Assembly: GCF_044793635.1 (NCBI RefSeq) | Contig: NZ_CP084992.1 | Span: 248,001-312,000, forward strand | Origin: Virgibacillus_F necropolis_A | GTDB taxonomy: Bacteria; Bacillota; Bacilli; Bacillales; Amphibacillaceae | Length of the DNA stretch: 64,000 nt | Reading direction: 5' to 3' | Part shown: one piece after another, positions 51,654 through 60,634 of the stretch | Layout of the letters: each line of letters opens with the position of its first letter | Position numbering within the stretch: position 1 is the stretch's first letter | Program-made: the position numbers and the translations under genes | The notes under the pieces: model-generated | What the model was told of the DNA's origin: nothing | Databases searched by the model: none | What the model saw: only the letters and a program-made list of their open reading frames with translations

Positions 51654-52835
51654 TTATTGATGGTTGATAACAAATCGTTTGATTCGTTTTGCTGCTTCTG
51701 TAAGTAAATCGATTGAGGTTGCATAAGATAATCGTACATTACCTGGTGAACCAAATCCCGATCCTGGAACAAGTGCTACCTTCTCTTCTTCAAGTAAAGC
51801 AGTTACCCAAGCATCAGCAGATTCAAATCCATTACGCTTTACTGCTTCTTCAACATTTGGAAAAAGGTAAAAAGCACCTTTTGGCTTTTCACAAGTAATT
51901 CCAGGGATGTCAACAATTAAATCGTAAAATGTATCAAGACGTTCTTTGAATGCCTGCTTCATCTCTGTGATTGGATCCTCCAATGATTCATAAGCAGCAA
52001 GTGCTGCAAATTGTGCAATAGAGGTAGGATTAGACGTAGAATGTGAGGCGAGGTTTGTCATTGCCTTAATAATTGTTTTATCGCCTGCAGCATACCCTAT
52101 ACGCCATCCTGTCATAGCATGTGATTTTGATACTCCATTAATGATAATGGTTTGCTTTTGTAATTGCTCGGAAATTTGTGCAATAGAAACATGCTTATCC
52201 TCTGTATAAATCAATTTCTCGTAAATTTCATCTGAAATGATAAAAATATTATGTTTTACACAAATTTCACCTAAAGCTTTTAATTCATTTGCGTCATACA
52301 TCATTCCTGTAGGATTACTTGGGGAATTAATGATGATTGCTTTTGTATTCTCTGTAATTTCAGCTTCCAATTGTTCAGGTGTTAATTTGAAGCTACTTTC
52401 CTCTGCTGCCTTGACAATAACCGGATTACCTCCAGCAAGTTTAATTTGTTCTGGATAACTCACCCAATATGGTGCAGGAACAATTACTTCATCACCAGGA
52501 TTTATTAATACCTGGAACAACGTGTACAATGCATGTTTTGCACCTGTAGTGACAATAATCTCATCTGGTTGATAGCTTAGATTATTGTCATTATTAAATT
52601 TAGCGCAAATTGCTTCACGTAACTTCAATATACCACCAGATGGTGTATATTTAGTCATTCCATTTTCCATTGCCGCTTTAGTAGCTTCAATAATGTACTG
52701 TGGTGTATTAAAATCTGGTTCACCAGCACCTAACGCGATTACATCATGACCTTCTTCTTTCAAACTTTTTGCTTTTGCGGTTATTGCAAGTGTTGACGAT
52801 GGTGTCAAAGTTTTTACCCTATTTGCTAATTCCAT
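51654..52835 (-). CDS. aspB: Aspartate aminotransferase
   Basis: 393 residues of the Ib subgroup. The PLP lysine is K237 in INGVSKSHAMTGWRIGY; NSPSNPTGMMY and SDEIYEKLIY are also typical. It interconverts aspartate and oxaloacetate with 2-oxoglutarate/glutamate. The ATG follows AGAAAGGTG. It lies in the conserved ypmA-ypmB-aspB-asnS order. Confidence 0.95.
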   Translation of the reverse strand: MELANRVKTLTPSSTLAITAKAKSLKEEGHDVIALGAGEPDFNTPQYIIEATKAAMENGMTKYTPSGGILKLREAICAKFNNDNNLSYQPDEIIVTTGAKHALYTLFQVLINPGDEVIVPAPYWVSYPEQIKLAGGNPVIVKAAEESSFKLTPEQLEAEITENTKAIIINSPSNPTGMMYDANELKALGEICVKHNIFIISDEIYEKLIYTEDKHVSIAQISEQLQKQTIIINGVSKSHAMTGWRIGYAAGDKTIIKAMTNLASHSTSNPTSIAQFAALAAYESLEDPITEMKQAFKERLDTFYDLIVDIPGITCEKPKGAFYLFPNVEEAVKRNGFESADAWVTALLEEEKVALVPGSGFGSPGNVRLSYATSIDLLTEAAKRIKRFVINHQ

Positions 52836-52847
52836 TTTATCACCTTT

Positions 52848-53402
52848 CTAATGAAAAATTGATTTAAGTCGGTATTTTTGTACACGTGTTCCATCATATA
52901 TTGATAAATAATCAAAAATATAGCGGTCTGAATCATCTACATAGGTAACTTCCCATAACGGTTTATTGTTTTCCATCGCAGGGGTAATATCTATTAATTC
53001 ACAGTTTTGACATTGCTGTTCCCATTGATCCTTAATTTGTTGCTTGGTAATAATTTTTGACCCATCAATAACGGTTGGTTTATTGCTTTTTTTATCCAGT
53101 GGGACAAAAATAATTTTATCATCACCACTTTTTGTTGTACCAAAAATAACATGAAATTGATGTTCTCCATTATATTTTGTAACATTTTCAATTTGTGACA
53201 CATTTGTTTTGTCCAATACTTCTTTTTTTGTTTCTTGATAATTTGCTGTTCTACTTTGTTGAATATCACTATATAAGAAAAAAAGATAAATAAAACAAGA
53301 AATAAGCACAAAAATAAGACCAATTATTCCCCACCTTAACCAATTAGGCCTATTATTATGTACGGTATATCGTGAATTTTGCTTGCGCATTATTCTTTTC
53401 AT
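52848..53402 (-). CDS. ypmB: YpmB family membrane protein (DUF5590)
   Basis: About 184 residues. One N-terminal transmembrane helix (WLRWGIIGLIFVLISCFIYL) is followed by an extracellular domain of two PepSY-like halves (NVSQIENVTKYNGEHQFHVI and the closing YLSIYDGTRVQKYRLKSIF). The function is unknown. The start is ambiguous between ATGs at 53402 and 53390, both inside the end of ypmA; neither has a strong site, so translation may be coupled to ypmA. Confidence 0.85.
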   Translation of the reverse strand: MKRIMRKQNSRYTVHNNRPNWLRWGIIGLIFVLISCFIYLFFLYSDIQQSRTANYQETKKEVLDKTNVSQIENVTKYNGEHQFHVIFGTTKSGDDKIIFVPLDKKSNKPTVIDGSKIITKQQIKDQWEQQCQNCELIDITPAMENNKPLWEVTYVDDSDRYIFDYLSIYDGTRVQKYRLKSIFH

Positions 53403-53526
53403 CTAATGCTAATCCAAACATTAGATCATCTTCCTTTAAAGTTCTATTTAGTGTATCAACAATTTTGTATAAATCTGATGAATAGGCAATCTTTACGGTA
53501 GAAAGTGTTTCGTATTTTTTATCCAT
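53356..53526 (-). CDS. ypmA: YpmA family protein (DUF4264)
   Basis: 56 residues, MDKKYETLSTVKIAYSSDLY, then KIVDTLNRTLKEDDLMFGLA and a short beta-strand end (AQAKFTIYRT). It is conserved upstream of ypmB and has no known role. The ATG at 53526 follows GGAGGGAAA. The frame continues 13 codons upstream without support. Confidence 0.85.
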   Translation of the reverse strand: MDKKYETLSTVKIAYSSDLYKIVDTLNRTLKEDDLMFGLALDEKNNAQAKFTIYRT

Positions 53527-53707
53527 CAATTTCCCTCCGATTATAAATCCTTCTTGTTTTATCAATTTTTTCTACACATTTTACGCTTTGCTCCTGAGCA
53601 TACTATAAATACCGCTTGAAAAACATTCACCATTTATTATAACAAGCATTTAGTTCCGTTTGTTGTATTTTTCAACAAAATAATTATCCTAACCCAATCT
53701 TTTTCAC

Positions 53708-53738
53708 TGATGTACAAAATTGTACATCAGTCTTTTTT
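53708..53738. terminator. Terminator-like hairpin
   Basis: CTGATGTACAA / TTGTACATCAG with a tiny loop, followed by TCTTTTTTTT on the plus strand. Confidence 0.7.
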
Positions 53739-53809
53739 TTATTTTTAGGCTCTTTTCGTATGCATTGTTGCTTTTCATCTTCATAGTTGATATATATTGC
53801 GACGTAACT

Positions 53810-54175
53810 GCTGGTTGATTTCCGATGCGGACAGTTGCTTTCCGCGGGCACGGCTTCAGCCTCCTCGCGGAAGACCACAAGGCCACTGAAAAAGTGGTGG
53901 ATTTTAAAAATTTAACTTTACAGCTTAACTTAGCATTTCGAATATACGGAGACTCCTGCGGGAAGCAAGAGGTCGGCGAGACCCCGCAGGACGGCAGTCC
54001 GAGGAGGCTTGACACTCGCCCTAAGGTGCGCGAAGTATATTCGAATATGCGATGGTGGATCCACATATTTAGTACTATACTTTAACTTTTTCAGTAGCCT
54101 CGAAGACCACCGCTGCGGGGTCTTCAGACTCGTTCTGTTCCCGCAGGAGTCAACTGTCCTCCGCTCCAATCAACT
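53810..54175. repeat. Intergenic palindromic repeat interrupted by another element
   Basis: The outer arms read GTTGATTTCCGATGCGGACA, TTTCCGCGGGCACGGCTTCA, CCTCGCGGAAGACCAC on the left and CTCGAAGACCACCGCTGCGG, GTCTTCAGACTCG, TCCCGCAGGAGTCAACTGTC on the right. This style of repeat is, as I recall, common between genes in Oceanobacillus-like Bacillaceae. The two arms are separated by the element at 53883-54098. Confidence 0.6.
53883..54098. repeat. MITE-like element with ACTGAAAAAGT ends
   Basis: The left end CACTGAAAAAGT and the right end ACTTTTTCAGTAG are inverted. Inside is a second inverted pair, TTCGAATATAC / GTATATTCGAA, and GC-rich palindromic sequence (GACTCCTGCGGGAAGCAAGA). No transposase is present. 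The ~215-bp size and terminal inverted repeats fit a miniature element. Confidence 0.6.
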
Positions 54176-54310
54176 GCCATAGGTGAAAGAAGCCATATAG
54201 CACTGCTTCCAGTCACTATGTTAGCGTAGTGTATTTCCGGAGCGGTATGCTATGACACAGTTTATATCTATTCTCTTAAAAGCAACAATCTTTTGGAATA
54301 CAGCCTATTT

Positions 54311-57094
54311 TTAAAACCATTCATTCGCTTTATCCATGAGCTCATGTGTCGAGGTATAACTTGTCGGTATATCTGGAATTGATTCTGTAAAATATTTGCT
54401 ATATCGCGCTTTCATCATCCGTGCATCGCATACGAATACAATTCCTCTATCATTTGATGATCGAATCAGTCGGCCAAACCCTTGTTTGAAACGAATGACA
54501 GCATTGGGTAGTGACAATTCAAAAAAGGCATTTTTCCCGTGCTCTTTTAAATAGTTTGACTTGGCTTCATATACAGGGTGATTCGGTGGCTGAAAAGGAA
54601 GCCTGACAATCACTAAACAAGAAAGATCTTCTCCGGGAATATCCACGCCCTCCCAAAAAGAGCTCGTTCCCAATAAAATGGCTTTATCAAAGTTGATAAA
54701 ATTTTTCTTTAACCTGGAACGACTACCACTGGAGATACCTTGAGCAATTAACATATATTGTGTATCTAGTATTTCTTTTAATAAATAATAAGAACGTTTT
54801 AACATGTCGTAAGATGTAAATAGGACTAACATGCGTCCTTTCGTAATCTCAGCTAATGACAAGATTGCTTCGCAGGTAGAATAAATAAAGTCATCAACAT
54901 TATTACCCTTTACATCAGGAAAATCATTTGGAACCAAAAGTTGTACTTGATCATGATAAGAAAATGGTGATTTAATTTTATTTGTTAGTAGACGGTCTTC
55001 CGGTATTCCCAACCGTTTTTTAATAAATGAAAAGGATTGTTTCATTGTTAATGTTGCGCTCGTTAGAACAATGCTTTCTTTTTCACGAAATAGGTCTTTA
55101 GCTAATAAATTAGAAACTTCAATTGGTTCACTATACAAAAATGCAGCGTTTTTTGCACCATACGCTTCAATTTCAATCCACTTTACATGTTGTGCATGAT
55201 CATCAATCAAAAATAAATGTTCGACTCGATCAATATACGATTGCAATGCCATAATGGTTACTAAAAAATCGTCTTGAGTTGATCTGTCTAATGCATCAAT
55301 TTTTAATAGTTGCTGTTCCGTATAGGTAAGCAAGTGAATAAGATCACGAAGGTAAAAGGTCAACCTTGTCGCCATTTCTTTAATGGTTTGCCAATCCCTA
55401 GTAGTCTCTTTGTCTTTGTCAAAGCGATATTGAATTCGCCCAACATCACTCACCGCTCTTTGACTGCGATTCTGATCTGTCACAAATTGAAAAAGCATGC
55501 GAAATAAGTCGTCTATTTCATACTTAGTTAACGCGAATGTTTCATTCCATTCTGGTATATCGATATCATTATTACCTATAATTCGTGCTAGCCAATTCCC
55601 ATCATCAGTTGCACCGATGTTGTTTAATGTGTATTGAAAATTAGTATAATCCAGTTTGAGTCCATAATGTTTTGACACTGTTTCTTCTAAGTGATGCGCC
55701 TCATCTACAATTGCTTTTTGATAAGAGGGAATAAATTGGAAATCATTAGACATATCCGTACAAAGCAATGCATGATTTGTAATAATAATATCGGCTTGCT
55801 GCGCATTTTTACGTGCTTTTTGATAAAAGGAATTTTTTGACCATGGTGATGTTTGATCATATACTCCTTCCGTTTCAGCGGAAATTCGTTTATTAAACAT
55901 AAACCCCTTGGACGGTAATTGAATTTCCTCAAAATCTCCATTTACCGTTTCGGTTAACCAAACAAGAATCATTGCTTTTGTTAAGGTAATATCATAATTA
56001 TCGTTCGTACCATCAACTAGTTCTTTTTCAAATTTCTCAAGGCTAATATAATGCTGCCTTCCCTTTAATAACGCTGTTTTAAAATCAAACGGAATGAGCT
56101 TTTTTACTAATGGAATCTCATTATCCAACAGCTGAGATTGTAGTTGTGTCGTATATGTACTTATCACAATTCGTTTTTTCGATGAAACTGATTCATATAC
56201 CGCCGGGATTAAGTAGGCTAATGATTTTCCCGTTCCTGTTTCTGCCTCGATTAACGCATGCTTTTTCCCTTGAAAGGCATCATATATCTCCTCAGACATT
56301 TCCCTTTGCCCGATTCGTTTCTCATAATGATCCATCAAGTTATCCATTGATCCATTTAGTTCATAAATCGAATCCAAATACTCTCCAAACGAAGATTGAA
56401 CTCGTAGTTTTTCGACTTGTTTTTCGTTTGCTTTTTTAAAGGCCAATCCTTTATAGGAGGTAATATCTGATTGTTCTTCCATTGAGAATGCTTGTGCCTC
56501 TCTCCTTGTGAAAAGAAGTTCATACAGATCTGATTTCAGCTTTTTTTCTAATCGTAGTAAATGGTCAATTGTCTCATATGGTAATGATGCAAGCTTTTGC
56601 TTTAAATTTAAAAATAATGAAGCAGTTACATATGCATCAGAAATTGCCCGATGAGGATCAGTATGTTGTATATCGGTATATTCAGCAAGCTGGCCAAGTT
56701 TATAGCTTGGTGCTTGAGGAAACAGAATCCGTGCGAGTTCAACCGTATCAATTACTGGGTTTTTTAATGGCTTTTTATTATTTTTAATAAGTTCAGCATT
56801 TAAGAAGCCTAGATCAAAGGGAACATTATGCGCAATTAGATAACTATCCTCAAAAAATGCCACGATTTCATCTGCCTTTTCTGAAAAGCTCGGTGCATCT
56901 TTAACATCTTCATCCGTAATTCCTGTTAAATTTGAAATGAATGCTGGAATAGATTTATCTGGATTTAGAAATGTACCATATTCCCCTATAATTTTATCAT
57001 CTTCAATAATAACAATTCCTACTTCAATAATTTTATCATTATTTGTTGGTGAATGACCTGTCGTTTCAAGATCAATTACAACATACCTATTCAT
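54311..57094 (-). CDS. dinG: DinG: exonuclease-helicase
   Basis: 927 residues. An N-terminal DEDDh exonuclease (VIDLETTGHSPTNNDKIIEV, D8/E10; HNVPFDLGFLN; TDPHRAISDAYVTA) is fused to an XPD/DinG-like helicase with EAETGTGKSLAYLIPAVYES (about 283-302), DEAHHLEE, LTSATLT and FKQGFGRLIRSSNDRG. The four cysteines of the Fe-S cluster of E. coli DinG are not evident, as in other Gram-positive DinG proteins, which act as 3'-5' exonucleases. The start at 57094 follows GAGGTGGAG. Confidence 0.94.
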   Translation of the reverse strand: MNRYVVIDLETTGHSPTNNDKIIEVGIVIIEDDKIIGEYGTFLNPDKSIPAFISNLTGITDEDVKDAPSFSEKADEIVAFFEDSYLIAHNVPFDLGFLNAELIKNNKKPLKNPVIDTVELARILFPQAPSYKLGQLAEYTDIQHTDPHRAISDAYVTASLFLNLKQKLASLPYETIDHLLRLEKKLKSDLYELLFTRREAQAFSMEEQSDITSYKGLAFKKANEKQVEKLRVQSSFGEYLDSIYELNGSMDNLMDHYEKRIGQREMSEEIYDAFQGKKHALIEAETGTGKSLAYLIPAVYESVSSKKRIVISTYTTQLQSQLLDNEIPLVKKLIPFDFKTALLKGRQHYISLEKFEKELVDGTNDNYDITLTKAMILVWLTETVNGDFEEIQLPSKGFMFNKRISAETEGVYDQTSPWSKNSFYQKARKNAQQADIIITNHALLCTDMSNDFQFIPSYQKAIVDEAHHLEETVSKHYGLKLDYTNFQYTLNNIGATDDGNWLARIIGNNDIDIPEWNETFALTKYEIDDLFRMLFQFVTDQNRSQRAVSDVGRIQYRFDKDKETTRDWQTIKEMATRLTFYLRDLIHLLTYTEQQLLKIDALDRSTQDDFLVTIMALQSYIDRVEHLFLIDDHAQHVKWIEIEAYGAKNAAFLYSEPIEVSNLLAKDLFREKESIVLTSATLTMKQSFSFIKKRLGIPEDRLLTNKIKSPFSYHDQVQLLVPNDFPDVKGNNVDDFIYSTCEAILSLAEITKGRMLVLFTSYDMLKRSYYLLKEILDTQYMLIAQGISSGSRSRLKKNFINFDKAILLGTSSFWEGVDIPGEDLSCLVIVRLPFQPPNHPVYEAKSNYLKEHGKNAFFELSLPNAVIRFKQGFGRLIRSSNDRGIVFVCDARMMKARYSKYFTESIPDIPTSYTSTHELMDKANEWF

Positions 57095-57138
57095 TACTCC
57101 ACCTCAGTCACTTACACATTAAACAAAATTTATTAACT

Positions 57139-57309
57139 CGGGCGCTTCCACTTTTCATTATCTAGCTCCAGCGCCCATTGCCTAGTGCCCTTCCTTCTCC
57201 TCCTTACAATAAGTCAACATCGAATCGCTCCGCTCTTCGTGTTTCCTTTATTTCATACGGAGCCATCCAGGTCATACGGCAATTAACGGGCGCTTCCACT
57301 TTTCATTAT
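57139..57309 (+). repeat. Direct-repeat pair flanking a CTAGCTCCAGCGCC element
   Basis: CGGGCGCTTCCACTTTTCAT plus TAT occurs at 57139-57161 and again at 57287-57309. Between them lies CTAGCTCCAGCGCCCATTGC, identical to 33737-33756. The layout suggests a repeat unit bounded by or duplicated with its flanks. Confidence 0.65.
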
Positions 57310-57312
57310 ATA

Positions 57313-57352
57313 TGAAAAACTCTTATCATTCGAATATGATAAGAGTTTTTCT
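57313..57352. terminator. Terminator of the panBCD operon
   Basis: GAAAAACTCTTATCATT and ATGATAAGAGTTTTTC form a strong stem with a 5-nt loop and T-runs on both strands. Confidence 0.88.
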
Positions 57353-57480
57353 CCATTCACCGCAGTTTTAGGGGTATAAAACCCACCTTTAACCCGTGCA
57401 AGCTAATGTTAGTTCAACTAATATTCAGTGTGTAGAAAAAGAAAACCACACTAAATGAAGTTTCGCTTTATTCAAAACCT

Positions 57481-57864
57481 TTACATTTCCGTAAGTGGTG
57501 GTTCTTGTTCAATTACTTGTTCAATTTTATTATCTTCATTCATTAATGCAACTTTAGGTTTAAATGAGATTAACTCTTCATCAGATAGTAGTGCGTAGCT
57601 AACAATTATTACTGTATCACCTGTTTGAACTAGTCTTGCTGCCGCTCCATTCAAACAAACAACACCTGAACCACGCTCGCCTGGAATGACATAAGTCTCT
57701 AAACGAGCACCATTATTATTATTAACGATTTGTACTTTTTCGTGTGGCAAAATTCCCACTTTATCAATAATATCCTGGTCGATTGTCACACTACCAACAT
57801 AATTTAAATTAGCCTCCGTTACTCGTGCACGATGAATTTTGGCTTTCATCATGGTGCGAAACAT
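57481..57864 (-). CDS. panD: Aspartate 1-decarboxylase
   Basis: 127 residues. The self-cleavage site G24-S25 (NLNYVGSVTIDQ) yields the pyruvoyl group; numbering fits exactly if the first ATG (MFRTMMKAKI) is used. Also seen are GERGSGVVCLNGAAARLVQ and VIIVSYALLSDEE. It makes beta-alanine for pantothenate. It is the last gene of panB-panC-panD. Confidence 0.97.
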   Translation of the reverse strand: MFRTMMKAKIHRARVTEANLNYVGSVTIDQDIIDKVGILPHEKVQIVNNNNGARLETYVIPGERGSGVVCLNGAAARLVQTGDTVIIVSYALLSDEELISFKPKVALMNEDNKIEQVIEQEPPLTEM

Positions 57865-57875
57865 ACGATTTCCCC

Positions 57876-58748
57876 CTACTTCAAACGTTTAGCTATTTCA
57901 CCATTCTTATCAAACAACAGATTATCAATTAATCTTGCTCCCTCAAAATAAACAGCGGTTGCTAAGATTACTTGTTGTTCAATCACAGAAACTGGCTGTA
58001 AATCCGGATAACTTAATAATTCTACATAATCTATTTTACCACTTGTATAACAATTAATCGTATCCAGAACCTCTTTTACAACTATATCAGGATTTTTCTC
58101 ACCGTCAACTACTAGTTGTCTTCCATTTTCCAAAGCTTTATAGATCCACGGGGCTTCCTCGCGTTCCTCCTGACGAAGATTAACATTTCGGCTGCTTTTT
58201 GCCAATCCATCTTGCTCCCGAATAGTTGGTAATGCAATGAGCTCCATAGGAAAATTTAAATCCTCAATAAGTGCATCAACAACAGCTACTTGTTGGGCAT
58301 CTTTCCTGCCAAAATAGGTTTTAGTCGGCTGTATTATATGAAACAGTTTTGCTAATACAGTTACTACTCCTTGAAAATGTCCGGGACGTGACCTCCCACA
58401 CATTACATTAACACGATCGGTTACATCCAAAGTTATTACCATTTTTCTTGGATACATGTCCTGTGTATCAGGGATAAACAGGACATCAGCACCTGTTTCT
58501 TCCGCGTGAATAATGTCTTTTTCTTCATCCCTGGGGTATTGTTCATAATCCTCACTTGGACCAAACTGTAATGGATTTACAAAAATACTGCTAACCACTA
58601 TATCATTGTCTTTTTTAGCTTGTTCCATTAACGCTAGATGACCTTCGTGAAAAAAACCCATAGTAGGAACAAAACCAATTGTTTTATTATCAGTTAGCAA
58701 TGATAATGCTGTTTCCTGCATTTCATGAACCGTACGAATAATCTTCAT
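57876..58748 (-). CDS. panC: Pantothenate synthetase
   Basis: 290 residues. The class I synthetase-like motif is TMGFFHEGHLALM (H34-x-G-H37). FVNPLQFGPSEDYEQYPRDE, MCGRSRPGHFQGVVTVLAKL and YFGRKDAQQ, SSRNVNL follow in order. It joins pantoate and beta-alanine using ATP. It starts after panB and runs 11 bp before panD. Confidence 0.97.
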   Translation of the reverse strand: MKIIRTVHEMQETALSLLTDNKTIGFVPTMGFFHEGHLALMEQAKKDNDIVVSSIFVNPLQFGPSEDYEQYPRDEEKDIIHAEETGADVLFIPDTQDMYPRKMVITLDVTDRVNVMCGRSRPGHFQGVVTVLAKLFHIIQPTKTYFGRKDAQQVAVVDALIEDLNFPMELIALPTIREQDGLAKSSRNVNLRQEEREEAPWIYKALENGRQLVVDGEKNPDIVVKEVLDTINCYTSGKIDYVELLSYPDLQPVSVIEQQVILATAVYFEGARLIDNLLFDKNGEIAKRLK

Positions 58749-58818
58749 TTTTTCTACCTTCTTTTTTGTCTATATCTTTTTATAAAAACTCAGCATTCGC
58801 CTCGTCTTTATAAAACGT

Positions 58819-59634
58819 TTATACATCCCTTATCTGTGAAATAAAGCTATGCTTCTCAGTTGGAAATGTTTGACCAACAACCTCTTCACGATACGATTCA
58901 ATTGCTTGTTTTATGGCAACATTTAAATCCACATATGGTTTAACAAATTTCGGCAAACGATCCACACCATATTTTAAAATATCATGATAAACCAATACTT
59001 GTCCATCACAATTTACCCCTGCACCAATGCCGATTGTTGGAATTGATAACGCGTCTGTGACTGTTTTTGCAAGCTCCATCGGTACACATTCCAACACTAA
59101 TGCAATAGCACCGTTTGCTTCTAACTGCTTTGCGTCTTCAACTAATTTGTCGGCCGTTTTTTTGTCTTTTCCTTGTACTTTATATCCACCTAAAACATTT
59201 ACGGACTGTGGAGTTAAACCTAAATGGGCTACCACCGGTATACCAGCTTCCGTTAAACGTTTGGTTAAGGTTAATAATTCTGTTGTAGCACCTTCAATTT
59301 TTAATGCCTGTGCATCTGTTTCTTGAAAGATATTACGTGCATGTAAAAGAGATTCTTCTAATGAAATATGATAGGACATGAATGGCATATCCACAACCAT
59401 AAATGTATTAGGAGCACCACGTTTAACTGCTTTTGCATGATGAATCATATCATTTACAGTTACTTTAACAGTTGAATCATATCCCAAAACAACCATACCC
59501 AGAGAGTCCCCAACTAACAGCATGTCCATCCCAGCTTCTTCAGCTAACTTTGCTGCCGGATAATCATATGCGGTTAACATCGTCATTTTTTTCTTTTCCT
59601 GTTTCATAAGCTGAAGGTCAATTCTTGTTTTCAT
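58819..59634 (-). CDS. panB: Ketopantoate hydroxymethyltransferase
   Basis: 271 residues with MLTAYDYPAAKLAEEAGMDM, LLVGDSLGMVVLGYDSTVKV (metal/substrate loop), AHLGLTPQSVNVLGGYKVQG and TIGIGAGVNCDGQVLVYHD. It makes ketopantoate from 2-oxoisovalerate and methylene-THF. I placed the start at the ATG at 59634 (MKTRIDLQLM), preceded by GGAGGAGAA. It overlaps the end of birA by 17 bp. Confidence 0.97.
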   Translation of the reverse strand: MKTRIDLQLMKQEKKKMTMLTAYDYPAAKLAEEAGMDMLLVGDSLGMVVLGYDSTVKVTVNDMIHHAKAVKRGAPNTFMVVDMPFMSYHISLEESLLHARNIFQETDAQALKIEGATTELLTLTKRLTEAGIPVVAHLGLTPQSVNVLGGYKVQGKDKKTADKLVEDAKQLEANGAIALVLECVPMELAKTVTDALSIPTIGIGAGVNCDGQVLVYHDILKYGVDRLPKFVKPYVDLNVAIKQAIESYREEVVGQTFPTEKHSFISQIRDV

Positions 59635-60634
59635 TTTTTTCTTCTCCTCCAAACCAATCAATTTCGGCAGAATACATTTTTTGGATCTGCCCGTCATCAT
59701 TTTCTATTAATAATGCACCATCACTTGCAATCCCATTAAACCTAGCAATCCAAGACTTTTTCATGGTGTTTATTTTAATCTCTTGACCTATTTTAAAACC
59801 ATAGCTTTCCCACTTTTTCTTAGCATCTGAAAACCCGTTCATTATATAGTGGTCATAAGCTGGTTCAATTGATTGCAGTATTTGTTGTATTAAATCCTTA
59901 ATCGATCTTTCCTGGTTAGACGCTATATGTAGTGATGTTGCTTTTTCACTTAGTTCCTCTGGAATATCGTGGATTGAATGATTAACGTTAATCCCGATTC
60001 CAATCACAATATATTGAATTTGATCTTGTTCTGCCTGCATTTCAGTTAAAATACCCGCTGCCTTTTGTTGATTAATCAACAAATCGTTTGGCCATTTTAT
60101 TTGGGGGGTAACCCCTAATTGCTTGTCAAAAACATCCGCGATTACAGTAGCTGTTAAAAGGGTTAATTGTGGTGCTAAGTAAGGAAGAATCTCTGGTCTT
60201 AGAATGATACTCATCCAAATGCCTTTATTTTTACTGGAATACCAAGAGCGATTCATTCTTCCCTTGCCTTCTGTTTGTTCATCAGCAATTACAACCGTTC
60301 CATGTGGTGCGTTTTCACTTGCTAATTTATGGGCTAAATGTTGTGTCGATGTTGCGGATGTCTTGTGAATAATTTTTTTTCCTAGCCAATTTGTTTGCAG
60401 TCCCCATTGAAGGGTATTCTCGCTAGTTTTAGCCGGATACTCAATAATTCTGTAGCCTTTTTTTGTTTTGCCTTCAATCTTATAACCGTCTTCTTCCAAT
60501 TTTTTCATATGCTTCCAAATGGCCGCACGTGATATTTGCAGGTCATCAGACAGCTGCTGTCCGGAAATATAATTGGAATCATTTTCAGCTAATAATTTGA
60601 TTAATTTGTTGCGGGTGGATTCCATTTTATCCAA
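59618..60634 (-). CDS. birA: BirA: biotin-protein ligase/repressor
   Basis: About 335-338 residues. The N-terminal winged helix (ISGQQLSDDLQISRAAIWKH MKKLEEDGY) makes it a bifunctional ligase-repressor. The ligase core has TEGKGRMNRSWYS (biotinyl-AMP loop), WPNDLLINQQKAAGILTEM and IGIGINVNH. It biotinylates acetyl-CoA carboxylase and represses biotin genes when idle. The start may be TTG (60634) or ATG (60625); both lie inside the end of cca, so the genes overlap. Confidence 0.95.
   Translation of the reverse strand: MDKMESTRNKLIKLLAENDSNYISGQQLSDDLQISRAAIWKHMKKLEEDGYKIEGKTKKGYRIIEYPAKTSENTLQWGLQTNWLGKKIIHKTSATSTQHLAHKLASENAPHGTVVIADEQTEGKGRMNRSWYSSKNKGIWMSIILRPEILPYLAPQLTLLTATVIADVFDKQLGVTPQIKWPNDLLINQQKAAGILTEMQAEQDQIQYIVIGIGINVNHSIHDIPEELSEKATSLHIASNQERSIKDLIQQILQSIEPAYDHYIMNGFSDAKKKWESYGFKIGQEIKINTMKKSWIARFNGIASDGALLIENDDGQIQKMYSAEIDWFGGEEKNENKN

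Larger units (their letters stand above)
53527..54310. other. 784-bp gene-free repeat region between ypmA and dinG
   Basis: GC-richer than its surroundings. It holds one intergenic repeat split by a second, MITE-like element (see 53810-54175 and 53883-54098). The short frames on both strands inside it overlap one another, match the palindromes and have no ribosome-binding sites. A hairpin TGATGTACAAAA/TTGTACATCA at 53708-53730 probably terminates ypmA-side transcripts or dinG-side read-through. Confidence 0.7.
57095..57480. other. 386-bp intergenic stretch with repeats
   Basis: It contains a 23-bp direct repeat (57139-57161 and 57287-57309), the CTAGCTCCAGCGCC motif at 57161-57182 and the panD terminator at 57314-57351. 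No gene is supported. Confidence 0.7.

Noticed and set aside
53825..54169. Several short overlapping frames on both strands
   Set aside because: They are by-products of GC-rich palindromic repeats, lack ribosome-binding sites and overlap each other.
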